NCBI GenBank assembly: GCA_963704335.1
Contig: OY969889.1
Coordinates: 620,001-684,000, forward strand
Source: PALSA-612 sp963704335
Lineage (GTDB): Bacteria > Actinomycetota > Thermoleophilia > Gaiellales > Gaiellaceae
Reading direction: 5' to 3'
DNA length: 64,000 nt
The notes under the pieces are model-generated. The model was given only the letters and a program-made list of their open reading frames with translations. It did not search any database and had not been told where the DNA came from. The position numbers and the translations under genes were made by a program. This document shows positions 33,731 through 41,623 of this stretch, piece after piece; within the stretch, counting starts at the first letter, position 1; each line of letters opens with the position of its first letter.

Positions 33731-34764
33731 CGCTGGGCCGCCTCGAGGATACGTTCGGCCCAATGCTGGACGGAGTGACCGGCGGCCACTCGGTCGCGCA
33801 GCACGCGGCCGATCGAAGCGCGCTGGGCCGGGGTCATCATCGCCAGCCGCTCGATGCGCGCCGCCAGCTGTTCGGGGTCGTCGCGCGCGAACTGGAGCGG
33901 CACGAGTAGGCCGTCCAGCAGCTCGTCGAAGACAGGATTCGAAGCGATCACAGGCACGCAGCTCGCCCCGGCTTCGTAGACGACCTTGTCGGGCGCGCCC
34001 GCCTCCATGTTGTTGACGAGGCAGTCGGCGCGGTCGAGGATCTCCGGGACTTCCGACCGCAGCACGGCCGCATCGAGACGCACACGCGAGTCCAGGCCGA
34101 GCTCTCCGACGAGGCGGGCCAACTCAGCCTTGTGCTCCCGCTCAGCGGCCGACAACGCAGGGCCGAATGCCTCCAGCCGCACGCCGTCGAGGAGGGCGAT
34201 CGCCCGTACAACAGTCTCCAACCCCTTCGCCCGCGAGTAGCGGCCCAGCGATGCGACGCGAAAGTCGTTCGCGCGCTGACCCTCGGGGCGGCACGGGAAC
34301 TCGTCGAGGTCGATGCCGTGGCCGATCGCAACGACCTTCGGCGAGTCGATGGGGAACGAGCGCTTGTCGACCGACACGACGGCGGTGGCCGCCTTCTCCG
34401 CGGCTTCGAGCGTCCGCGTGCGCTTCCAGTGTGTGAACCAGAGCAGCAGGGGAACGCCGAGCGGCCGCGCGAGCGGCGCGGCGAGCACCGCGTAGATCGG
34501 GCACATGTGGGCGACGATCGCGACGGGTTTCGGCCGGAGCTCCTTCGTCAGCGCCGCTTCGAAGCGGAGGCCGCGCCCCGCCTTCGTGCGCGAGGCGAAG
34601 CTGAGGCTGCGGCAGTTGTCGGGCAGCGTGCCCGGCAGCACGCGATCGGCGAGCACGACCACCTCGTCGACCAGCGCAGCGAGCGCGCGGATCTTCGGCA
34701 CCGTGGCCGCGAGCGCCGGATGCGCCGGATCGACCTGCTGCGTGATGAAGATCAGCCGCCGCAC
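33727..34764 (-). CDS. GT4-like glycosyltransferase
   Basis: 345 residues. MRRLIFITQQVDPAHPALAA opens. VVVLADRVLPGTLPDN, VAIVAHMCPIYAVLAAPLA near 82, LLWFTHWKRTRTLEAAEKAA near 106, VVAIGHGIDLDEFP near 144 and FRVASLGRYSRAKGLETVV near 167 are all GT-B-like. The C-terminal catalytic stretch is NNMEAGAPDKVVYEAGASCV, where the two Glu are ten residues apart rather than eight. GTG 34764 has no visible -10 or ribosome site; the upstream 89 nt hold little else besides the neighbour's promoter. Confidence 0.82.
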   Translation of the reverse strand: MRRLIFITQQVDPAHPALAATVPKIRALAALVDEVVVLADRVLPGTLPDNCRSLSFASRTKAGRGLRFEAALTKELRPKPVAIVAHMCPIYAVLAAPLARPLGVPLLLWFTHWKRTRTLEAAEKAATAVVSVDKRSFPIDSPKVVAIGHGIDLDEFPCRPEGQRANDFRVASLGRYSRAKGLETVVRAIALLDGVRLEAFGPALSAAEREHKAELARLVGELGLDSRVRLDAAVLRSEVPEILDRADCLVNNMEAGAPDKVVYEAGASCVPVIASNPVFDELLDGLLVPLQFARDDPEQLAARIERLAMMTPAQRASIGRVLRDRVAAGHSVQHWAERILEAAQR

Positions 34765-34841
34765 CAGGCTCGCTTTTCTGATTGAACACTCATGGACGAC
34801 GTACGACGATAGACGCCGCGATCAGGGAGCTACGGGTGCAC

Positions 34842-34847
34842 TACGCT
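34842..34847 (+). promoter_or_regulatory. -10 hexamer TACGCT for the small membrane protein
   Basis: TACGCT ends 6 nt before GTG 34854. Confidence 0.5.
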
Positions 34848-34853
34848 GAGTAG

Positions 34854-35039
34854 GTGTGGCGCAGAGCTGCGGCAGTCGCCGCGATCTTCGGCGGGGCGAT
34901 TGTCGTCGGGTTCAACCCGAACCGCTGGGACAGGGTCATCCTCGAGCTCCCGAGGCACCACGGAATCCACATTCACGAAGTCATCGGAATGGCACTCATC
35001 ACGGTTGGCGTCCTCGCGCTCTTGCGAGTGCAGAAGTAG
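34854..35039 (+). CDS. Small two-segment membrane protein
   Basis: 61 residues. An N-terminal hydrophobic stretch AAAVAAIFGGAIVVGF (about 5-20) is followed by the polar NPNRWDRVILELPRHHGIHI and a second hydrophobic stretch IGMALITVGVLALL (about 44-57) ending RVQK. No family is recognised. The -10 box 6 nt upstream and a clean stop before the convergent acetyltransferase gene support it as real. Function unknown; the His-rich loop HHGIHIHE could bind metal, which is speculation. Confidence 0.6.
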   Translation: MWRRAAAVAAIFGGAIVVGFNPNRWDRVILELPRHHGIHIHEVIGMALITVGVLALLRVQK

Positions 35040-35053
35040 ATCGGGTTTTCGGC

Positions 35054-35917
35054 TCAGAAGAAGTCGGTGTCGCCGAGGGTGACGCGCCAGGCGCGAGAAT
35101 CGGTGTTCAACCGACCCGCGAGCGCCTTGCCCATGAAGTTCAGCGTCTGCGGCGTGGGCAGGAAGCCCGCCGCGAGGTACGCGCGCCGCTGCTCGGGCGC
35201 CGGCAGCGCGAACTGCAACCGTGCCTTCGCCCGCTGCCGTGCCTCGGACAGCAGATCGACCGGGCCGACGTGGTCGACGACCACGGAGATCGTCCGCCCT
35301 TTGTGTTGCTTGGCCGGCCAGACGACCGCGTAGCCGGCGTCGGTGGCGAAGATCTCGTAGCCGCGTGGCGAGTCGAGATAGCGCCACCTGAGGTATACGC
35401 CGTCGCGGACGACGTGATTCGGCCAGTCGGCCGCCGCATCATCGGTGTTACCGGCCGCGAACGTAGTGGAGGCGGCGCTTCCCCACGCCGGTCGCGCCCA
35501 CACGCGGAGCTTCCCGATCGCCGTCCACCCGAGCGGCCCGAGGAAGAGCGGCGCCGTGGGCGCACTGGCGAAGGCCAGCACGCAGGCCACACCCATCTCC
35601 CGCGCCTCCCGCTCGTGCTTGCGTTCCAGCTCGACGAAGATGCCGCGGCCGCGCGCCGAAGGATGTGTCACGGCGTGCACCGAAAAGCTCGCCGTTCGCA
35701 GCTCGCCTTCCAGCGCCACGACGTACAGGGAGTGCCCCGCGACGGCGACGACGCGATCGTCCATGACAGCCACCGAGCGCAGAGAGCCTGCCGGATTGCC
35801 GTCGAACCACCAGTCGAACTCCTCCCCGGACATCGCGCCCTCGCCCCATGCGCCGCGCAGGAGCCGCAGGTAGTCCTCGCGATGGTGCGGCTCGTACGAG
35901 ACGAGCCCGAATCTCAC
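35054..35917 (-). CDS. GNAT family N-acetyltransferase
   Basis: 287 residues. The acetyl-CoA site is in AVTHPSARGRGIFVELERKH near 82-101 (R-x-x-G-x-G type). The N-terminal part (LLRGAWGEGAMSGEEFDWWF) resembles GNAT proteins that acetylate sugar amines in surface-glycan loci. The C-terminal half (about 165-287) contains VYLRWRYLDSPRGYEIFA and LLSEARQRAKARLQFALPAP, also seen in that group. It would acetylate an amino sugar; acceptor unknown. GTG 35917 has no -10 nearby; a hairpin ends 10 nt upstream. Confidence 0.82.
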   Translation of the reverse strand: MRFGLVSYEPHHREDYLRLLRGAWGEGAMSGEEFDWWFDGNPAGSLRSVAVMDDRVVAVAGHSLYVVALEGELRTASFSVHAVTHPSARGRGIFVELERKHEREAREMGVACVLAFASAPTAPLFLGPLGWTAIGKLRVWARPAWGSAASTTFAAGNTDDAAADWPNHVVRDGVYLRWRYLDSPRGYEIFATDAGYAVVWPAKQHKGRTISVVVDHVGPVDLLSEARQRAKARLQFALPAPEQRRAYLAAGFLPTPQTLNFMGKALAGRLNTDSRAWRVTLGDTDFF

Positions 35918-35927
35918 GTCCCTGGCC

Positions 35928-35969
35928 CCCTTCGGCTCCCGCCCGGCGGAGCCGGGCCCCGCCGAAGGG
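35928..35969 (-). terminator. Two-tier hairpin before the acetyltransferase gene
   Basis: The outer stem is 9 bp (CCCTTCGGC/GCCGAAGGG) and the inner stem 6 bp with a GGA loop on the plus strand. It lies 10 nt upstream of GTG 35917 and downstream of the deacetylase gene, in a 163-nt gap (35918-36080). It could end the upstream transcript or mask the ribosome region of the acetyltransferase; there is no T-run. Confidence 0.4.
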
Positions 35970-35995
35970 TGACGCCGCTGGCGGCAGGATCCTGC

Positions 35996-36046
35996 GCGAG
36001 CGGCGCTAGGCCGTACTGAGTACTGCCCTGCGCGCCGCTCACTTGC
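35996..36046 (+). repeat. Possible degraded third copy of the dispersed repeat
   Basis: GCGGCGCTAGG, CCGTACTGAGTACTG, CCCTGCG and CTTGC occur in the same order as in copy 1. No clear stem remains, so this may be chance. Confidence 0.25.
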
Positions 36047-36080
36047 CTCCTTTGCCAGCGACGCCCCAGGAACGTGAGGC

Positions 36081-36974
36081 TCACTTGGAGGACGTACCGA
36101 GCGCTGCGTTGAACCAGCGCCGTGCGTGCGTGCCGGCCACCGTGTCCTTCACCCCGATCAGGTCACAGGCGCCGGCGAGCACGAGCTCGAACGTCCGCGG
36201 CGGGTACGGCTCGACGTTGTAGCGATGGAGCTGCAGGGGATCGGTCTGCGGTCCGTTGGCGCCCGAGATGGACGTGAAGGCGACGTCGTAGCCGGCCTGC
36301 TTGAGCAGGCTGAGGTGCACGAGCCGGTAGTGCGCCTCCGATCCCTTCACGTAGGCGAACGCGCGGACGGGCCGCCCGAGTGCGTCCTCCAGCCGCAGCT
36401 TCGACAGCGTGATCTCGCGCGCGGCCTCGTCGACCTCGAGGTCGGCCAGCGGCCGGTGCCCGATGCCGTGGGACTCGACGCGAACGCCGGCGGCGTCCAG
36501 CTCGACGAGATCCGACCACTGCAACGTCCGGTTGAGGACGCCGCGGCTGGCGAGGTGCTCGTCGTGCGGTAGCGGCCGGGAGCCGTCGAGATAGCCGATG
36601 GGGACGAACAGCACCGCCGGGTAGCCGTACTTCTCGAGCACCGGCACGGCGTTCTCGAGGTTGTCGCGATAGCCGTCGTCGAACGTGATCAGCACCGCGC
36701 CGGGCGCCAGGGGCACGCCGTCCACGTAGTACGCGAGCACGTCGTCGAGCGAGACGACCGTGTAGCCGAGGTCGCCGAGCTGCGCGAGTTGCTCGTCGAA
36801 GAGCGACACCGGCACCGTGACCGAGTTCTCCGGCTCGTCGTTGACCTTGTGGTACATGAGCACCCGCAGCGTCCGCCCGTCGCCGTTGTCGATGACGCCG
36901 GCGCCCGTCGCCGCCTCGCCGAGCGTGCGGTAGACGCCGTTCTTCAGCAGCTGCTTGAGCTCGTCGGCGCGCAT
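36081..36974 (-). CDS. Polysaccharide deacetylase (NodB domain, CE4)
   Basis: 297 residues. The NodB catalytic motif TFDDGYRDN is at about 96-104 (catalytic Asp and metal Asp) and the His motif SHGIGHRPL at about 168-176. FAYVKGSEAHYRLVHLSLLK corresponds to the third motif, and LRVLMYHKVND near 36 is the family's first strand. No signal peptide is visible, so it may act inside the cell or be exported another way. It should deacetylate an N-acetylated sugar. ATG 36974 follows TAAACT by 8 nt. Confidence 0.9.
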   Translation of the reverse strand: MRADELKQLLKNGVYRTLGEAATGAGVIDNGDGRTLRVLMYHKVNDEPENSVTVPVSLFDEQLAQLGDLGYTVVSLDDVLAYYVDGVPLAPGAVLITFDDGYRDNLENAVPVLEKYGYPAVLFVPIGYLDGSRPLPHDEHLASRGVLNRTLQWSDLVELDAAGVRVESHGIGHRPLADLEVDEAAREITLSKLRLEDALGRPVRAFAYVKGSEAHYRLVHLSLLKQAGYDVAFTSISGANGPQTDPLQLHRYNVEPYPPRTFELVLAGACDLIGVKDTVAGTHARRWFNAALGTSSK

Positions 36975-36980
36975 CGCTGG

Positions 36981-38096
36981 TCAGTTTAGAGCGGACTCCA
37001 CGAGCTCCCTCGTGCGCTCGGCGAACTCGTCTGCGGTCTGGTTCCAGTCGGCGAAGCGCGCCTGAGCGGCCGCTCCCAGCCGCTCCGCGACGTCGCGTTG
37101 CGAGAGCACGGTAGAGAGCGCACCGGCCAGGCCGACGGTGTCCTCCGGATCGACGAGCAGGCCCTGGACGCCGTCGTCGACGAGATCGAGCACGCCGCCC
37201 GCGCGGCTGGCGACGACCCCGCGGCCACGCGCGAACGCCTCGATGACGACGCGCCCGAGCCCTTCGTGGCGCGACGGCAGCACCAGCAGCGTCGCATCGT
37301 CGAGCGCAGCCGATACGCCCTCCGGGGGCAGAGCCTCGATCAGCTCCACCCGTCCGGGCAGCTCGGTCGCGAGCTTCTCCACCTCGGCTCGCAGCGGACC
37401 CTTGCCGACCACTACCAGCTTCGCCTCGGGCACACGGTCGGCGACGCGTCGCCACGCGGCGACGAGGCCGTCGATGTTCTTGTAGCGCTCGAGCACGCCG
37501 ACGAACAGCGCAGTCGGCGTCTCGGGCAGCGGCCGCAACGGGCGTTCGGTGAAGACCGAGAGGTCGGTGTAGGTAGGAAATACGGCGTCGGGGAGCTCGC
37601 CGCGCTCTGCCTTCACGAGCGTCGCCGTGTACAGCGAAAGCGCACGCACGGCGTCGGCGTGGCGGATGCCGTAGCGGTCGAGCGCGTCCACGAGCGGCGA
37701 CAACAGGCGCCGTCCGCCCGCTCCGTAGAGCCGCGTCGAGTGGCGCCAGTCGCCATGCACCTCGCAGATGACCTTGGCGCGCGGAGAGCCGGCGAGGCGG
37801 CGGCCGAGCATGACGAGCGTCGCGGTGCGCGGATCCTCGGCCACGATCGCCTCGGGCCGAAACTTCCGGACCGCGCGCCGGACGCGGAAGGGCAGCCGTG
37901 CGTAGAAGGCAAAGCCGTCCGCGGCGGGTGCGGCGGCGATCAGCTCGAACCGCCCGCTCGAGCGCGCCCCGTCCGCGGCGCTCGCGAGCACGCGGTAGTC
38001 GAGCGCATCGCCGACGGCATCCCACTTGCGCTCCAGCCACGACGGCAGAGGTAGCCGGTAGCGCGTCCGACCGACGAACAGCACGCGCGCCTTCAT
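36981..38096 (-). CDS. GT4 family glycosyltransferase (paralogue B)
   Basis: 371 residues. It opens MKARVLFVGRTRYRLPLPSW, sharing VGRTRYRLPL with its upstream neighbour. It has KVICEVHGDWRHSTRLYG near 113, VFPTYTDLSVFTERPL near 175 and ALFVGVLERYKNIDGLVAAW near 200. The catalytic EGLGRVVIE (E-x7-E) is near 279. ATG 38096 overlaps the neighbour's TGA (ATGA). It lies in tandem with the gene at 38093-39206, presumably by duplication; the two may add similar sugars. Confidence 0.87.
   Translation of the reverse strand: MKARVLFVGRTRYRLPLPSWLERKWDAVGDALDYRVLASAADGARSSGRFELIAAAPAADGFAFYARLPFRVRRAVRKFRPEAIVAEDPRTATLVMLGRRLAGSPRAKVICEVHGDWRHSTRLYGAGGRRLLSPLVDALDRYGIRHADAVRALSLYTATLVKAERGELPDAVFPTYTDLSVFTERPLRPLPETPTALFVGVLERYKNIDGLVAAWRRVADRVPEAKLVVVGKGPLRAEVEKLATELPGRVELIEALPPEGVSAALDDATLLVLPSRHEGLGRVVIEAFARGRGVVASRAGGVLDLVDDGVQGLLVDPEDTVGLAGALSTVLSQRDVAERLGAAAQARFADWNQTADEFAERTRELVESALN
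36983..36988 (-). promoter_or_regulatory. -10 hexamer TAAACT for the deacetylase gene
   Basis: TAAACT on the minus strand overlaps the end of the upstream GT4 gene and ends 8 nt before ATG 36974. Confidence 0.5.
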
Positions 38097-39206
38097 CGCC
38101 GCTCCACCGCGCTCTCGACGAGCGCCGAGGTCCGGGCCGCGAACTCCTCGGGCGTGAAGACGAGCTCGCCGGCGCGCGCGCGGGCGGCGCGGCCCATGCG
38201 CTCGGCCGTGTCGCGTTCGGTGAGCAGCCGGGCCGTCGCCGTCCGCGATCCCCTCCACGTCGTCGGGGTCGACCAGCACGCCGCTGACGCCGTCTTCCAC
38301 GACGTCGGGCACGCCGCCGACGCGCCCGCCCACGACGGCGCGGCCACGGCAGAACGCCTCCAGCACGATGCGCGGGGTTCCTTCGGCGCGCGAGGGTAGG
38401 AGCAAGAGCCAGGCGTCGTCGAGCGCGCGAACGACCTCCTCCGCCGGCTCCCTCGGCGTCCACGCGACGCGATCGGGAAACTCCGCGACCAGCGCCTCCG
38501 CGACATCACGGCGGTGCCCGTCGCCGATCAGCCGAAGCGACGCGCCGGGCACGCGCTCGGCGACGAGCCTCCAGGCGGCCGCGAGGTTCTCGACGTTCTT
38601 GTACGGCTCGAGGACGCCCACGAAGAGCGCTCGCGGCTCGGCGGGCAGGTCAGCGAGGGGACGCTCGGTGAACATCTCCAGGTCGGTGAAGGCGATGAAG
38701 GCGGCCACCGGCTCGACGCCGGCCTCGCGCGCCAGGCGGGTCGTGTACGGCGAGAGCGTGCGCACCGCGTCCGCGTGGCGGAGCGCCCACGGGGCAACAC
38801 GGTCCGTCACCGGCGACAGCGCACGACGAAGCGGCGAGCCGTAGAGGCGGGGGAACGTGCGCCAGTCGCCGTGGAGCTCGACGATGAGCGCCGCCCGCGA
38901 GCGCGCGAGGCGGCGGCCGGCAAGGACGGCCAGCGCCTCGTACGGGCTCTGTGTCGTCACCGCGTCCGGCTGGAAGCGGCGCAGCTCCCGCGCGACACGG
39001 AAGGGCAGCGCACCGTAGAAGGCGGCGCCGTCGAGCACGGGCAGGCGCTGCCAGAGGCTGAAGGTCTCGTCTCCGCGCGAGCCGTCGGCCGCAGAGGCCA
39101 CGACGCGAACGTCGAGCATGCTTCGCAGCGCGGCGAACTTCCGCCCGAGGCCGGCGGACAGCGGCAGCCGGTAACGCGTTCGACCGACCATGAGCAGTTT
39201 CCTCAT
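38093..39206 (-). pseudogene. GT4 family glycosyltransferase (paralogue A), frameshifted near 38240
   Basis: From ATG 39206 it reads MRKLLMVGRTRYRLPLSAGL, VELHGDWRTFPRLYG, ALFVGVLEPYKNVENLAAAW and the motif EGTPRIVLE. The frame holds to VDPDDVEGIAD near 38245. The natural continuation ARLLTERDTAERMGRAARA to SAVERR is in the next frame and ends at 38093. The site is a GACGGCGACGGCCC run, where one G too many explains it. Only the last 48 residues are affected, so the enzyme may still fold. Alignment with its tandem paralogue supports the repaired frame. Assembly error is possible. Confidence 0.75.
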
Positions 39207-40318
39207 CGCGCCGCCTCCACGAGCACAGCTTCGATGCGCGAGAACATCTCCTCCCGCCCGTACCCGGCCACCGATGGCGCGGCGGCCGCCGCGAGCCGTT
39301 CGCGGAGGCCTCGCTCGCCGTAGAAGCGATGGATGGCCGCCGCCAGCGCTCCGGCGTCGCCGGCCGGCACGAGCAGCCCGTTCTCGCCGTCGTGGACGAC
39401 CTCGGCGACGCCGCCGACGCGCGTCGCGATCACCGGCGTGCCGACTGCGAGCGACTCGACGACCGTGTGCGGGAAGTTCTCCCACGTCGAGGAGAGCAGG
39501 CTCGCGTCGGCGGCGCGGAAGAGCCGCAGCACCTCGTCCCGCGGCAAGGCGCCGACGAAGCGCACCGAACCCGACGCGCGCCGCTCCATCTCCTCCCGCT
39601 CGGGCCCGTCGCCGGCGACGACCAGAGAGACGCCGGCCACCTGCGCCACGGCATCGAGGCCGACCTCGAGGGACTTCTGGCGACCGATCCGCCCGGCGAA
39701 GGCGAGCGTCGGGCCTTCGATGCCGATGGCGGCCCGCGCCTCGTCGCGCGTCGGCAAGGGAGGGAGATCCGGCGCCGGATTCGGGATCACGAGCGCACTG
39801 TCCGCGGGGACGCCCCAGGACACGGCGATGTCGCGCAGGTAGGCACTGGGGCAGATGACGCGCGTCGCTCGCCGGAGCGCCGCATCTCGCGAGCGGCGCA
39901 GCGCTCGAATGCGGAAATCGCCGCCGGCCTCCTGGAACTCGTCCAGGTCGCCGTCGTAGAGACCGCGCCGCTGCGCGCGCTCGTAGGCCTCGTCGGTCGT
40001 CAGCTTGATGACGAGCGGCCGGCCCGCGGCCTTCGACCCGAGCGCCGCGCGGCCGATCATGCTCGTCGCGTAGACGACGTCTGCGCCGCGCCCACGGGAC
40101 CTGATCTTCTCGGCCACCCGAAGGTGTCTGACACCAAGCGCAATCCCTCTGGATATCCAGTGCACGGGGTACGCCTCGGGCGCGGGTGGACCGTCCGCAG
40201 TGGTCACTACCTCCACCTCGTGACCGCATGTGAGCAGCCGTGCGGCCAGCTCGGGCGCATGACTGGCCGGCCCGCCGACGTCGGGCGGCCAGATCCCGGA
40301 CACGATGAGAACTCTCAA
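39203..40318 (-). CDS. GT4 family glycosyltransferase
   Basis: 371 residues. It opens RVLIVSGIWPPDVGGPASHA, an acceptor-side loop common in capsule GT4 enzymes. PLVIKLTTDEAYERAQRRG is near 90, VICPSAYLRDIAVSWGVP near 138, LAFAGRIGRQKSLEVGL near 190 and the motif ENFPHTVVE near 280. It starts at TTG 40318, overlapping the flippase TGA (TTGA). It is coupled to the two GT4 genes that follow. Confidence 0.88.
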   Translation of the reverse strand: MRVLIVSGIWPPDVGGPASHAPELAARLLTCGHEVEVVTTADGPPAPEAYPVHWISRGIALGVRHLRVAEKIRSRGRGADVVYATSMIGRAALGSKAAGRPLVIKLTTDEAYERAQRRGLYDGDLDEFQEAGGDFRIRALRRSRDAALRRATRVICPSAYLRDIAVSWGVPADSALVIPNPAPDLPPLPTRDEARAAIGIEGPTLAFAGRIGRQKSLEVGLDAVAQVAGVSLVVAGDGPEREEMERRASGSVRFVGALPRDEVLRLFRAADASLLSSTWENFPHTVVESLAVGTPVIATRVGGVAEVVHDGENGLLVPAGDAGALAAAIHRFYGERGLRERLAAAAAPSVAGYGREEMFSRIEAVLVEAAR

Positions 40319-41598
40319 GGAGTCGCTCCTCGGATCTGCGCGAGCAGGACGACCCAGATCACGCAGAAGACCGCCGTGGAAGCAAGGACGGCCCCGGCGG
40401 CGCCGGTAGCCCCCCACTCGCGGCCCAGCACGACGACGAGCGGGATCATCACGACCGACTCGATGCCGTGAGCGATGACACGCAGGCCCGGCCGCCCGAT
40501 CGAGACCGGCAGCGACTTCGACCACCCGAAGACGAATTGCAGGGCCGCCGCCAGCAGCACCAGCCGGGCGGCGTCGCTCGCCCCCTCGTAGTCCTCGCCG
40601 TACAGGACGCGCACGAGCCAGGGCATGAGGATGTAGGCGGGCGGCACGATCAGCGCCATCAGCAGCGCGGCCCAGGACGCGTAGCGGCGAACGCCGGCGA
40701 AGACCACTGCGGTCGCGCCACGCGCCCAGTCGCGCGTCTGCTCGGTGAGCATGATCAGGCGAGCCGGCGCGCTGAGCGACGCGAGCCCCTGTTGCGGCGC
40801 CTGGGCGATACGGAAGAACCCGACCTGCACCGGCTTGGAGACGACACCAAGCAGCAGTGGCGCCAGTGCGCCGCGCAGCGACACGACGCCTGTGGCAAGG
40901 CTGGAGTGGAAGACGAAGCGGAGAATGCCGCGGCGGTCCTCGTCGAGCCGCACGGGCTCGGCTGCGGGAAAGCGGCGAAAGGCGGCGTGCGCAGTCGCGG
41001 CCAGCAGCACGGTCGCCACCACCTGTGCGACGACGATTCCCACAACGGCCTCCGTGACCCCGAAGTGGGCGCCGACGGCGAGCCCGGTCATTCGCAGCCC
41101 CATCGACGAGGCGAGCAGCCAGGCACGCACGTCGTAGCGCTCGCGGAGGATGAGCGCCGCGCTGGCGACGCCCTCGGGACTCTGCAGCAGCGGCAGTACC
41201 GCCGCCACGAGAAACGGGACCGTGAGGTCGGTGCCGCCGAAGATCGAGTCGGCGGCCGGTGCGATGGCGACGAGCACGATGCCGGCGGCCAAACCACCCG
41301 CGGTCTTGACTAGAAGTGCCTGCCGGAACAGACGGCGCAGGCGCCCCCACGACTCACCGGTCGCGTAGTCGAACCCGTACTTCACGAGCGCTTCTTCGGC
41401 GGTGAGGTCGAGGAGGCTCTGGAAGAAGCCCGTGGCGACCACGACGACGGCCAGGAGCCCGAAGTCGTCCGGGCCGAGCTGGCGGGCTGCGAACAGCGTT
41501 CCGAGGAAGCCGAAGCCGACGGAGACGTAGATGCCCGCCGCGGTTGCGGAACGTCGGAGGCCGATAGAGGACAGCCGTTTGAGCGGCGAGGCCGTCAA
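40315..41598 (-). CDS. Wzx-type polysaccharide flippase
   Basis: 427 residues with about 12-14 hydrophobic segments, the MOP superfamily size. GIYVSVGFGFLGTLFAARQL (about 18-37) is the typical first segment, and GPDDFGLLAVVVVATGFF follows. It should flip undecaprenyl-linked repeat units to the outer face for the polymerase encoded divergently at 41624. It starts at TTG 41598, 9 nt after TATACT. A TTG start this close to a promoter is unusual; RNA data would settle it. Confidence 0.88.
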   Translation of the reverse strand: MTASPLKRLSSIGLRRSATAAGIYVSVGFGFLGTLFAARQLGPDDFGLLAVVVVATGFFQSLLDLTAEEALVKYGFDYATGESWGRLRRLFRQALLVKTAGGLAAGIVLVAIAPAADSIFGGTDLTVPFLVAAVLPLLQSPEGVASAALILRERYDVRAWLLASSMGLRMTGLAVGAHFGVTEAVVGIVVAQVVATVLLAATAHAAFRRFPAAEPVRLDEDRRGILRFVFHSSLATGVVSLRGALAPLLLGVVSKPVQVGFFRIAQAPQQGLASLSAPARLIMLTEQTRDWARGATAVVFAGVRRYASWAALLMALIVPPAYILMPWLVRVLYGEDYEGASDAARLVLLAAALQFVFGWSKSLPVSIGRPGLRVIAHGIESVVMIPLVVVLGREWGATGAAGAVLASTAVFCVIWVVLLAQIRGATP

Positions 41599-41607
41599 AC
41601 GGGGGCC

Positions 41608-41615
41608 AGTATAGT
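41608..41615. promoter_or_regulatory. Overlapping divergent -10 core for wzx-like and wzy/waaL-like genes
   Basis: AGTATAGT holds TATAGT on plus (41610-41615), 8 nt before GTG 41624, and TATACT on minus (41613-41608), 9 nt before TTG 41598. The two hexamers share TATA. The whole gap between the divergent starts is 25 nt. Confidence 0.6.
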
Positions 41616-41623
41616 GGCCGCCC

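Noticed and set aside
34796..34853. Possible fourth copy of the dispersed repeat (CAGGGAGC, GGGTGCAC)
   Set aside because: Only two short matches, no stem and no matching flanks; likely chance.
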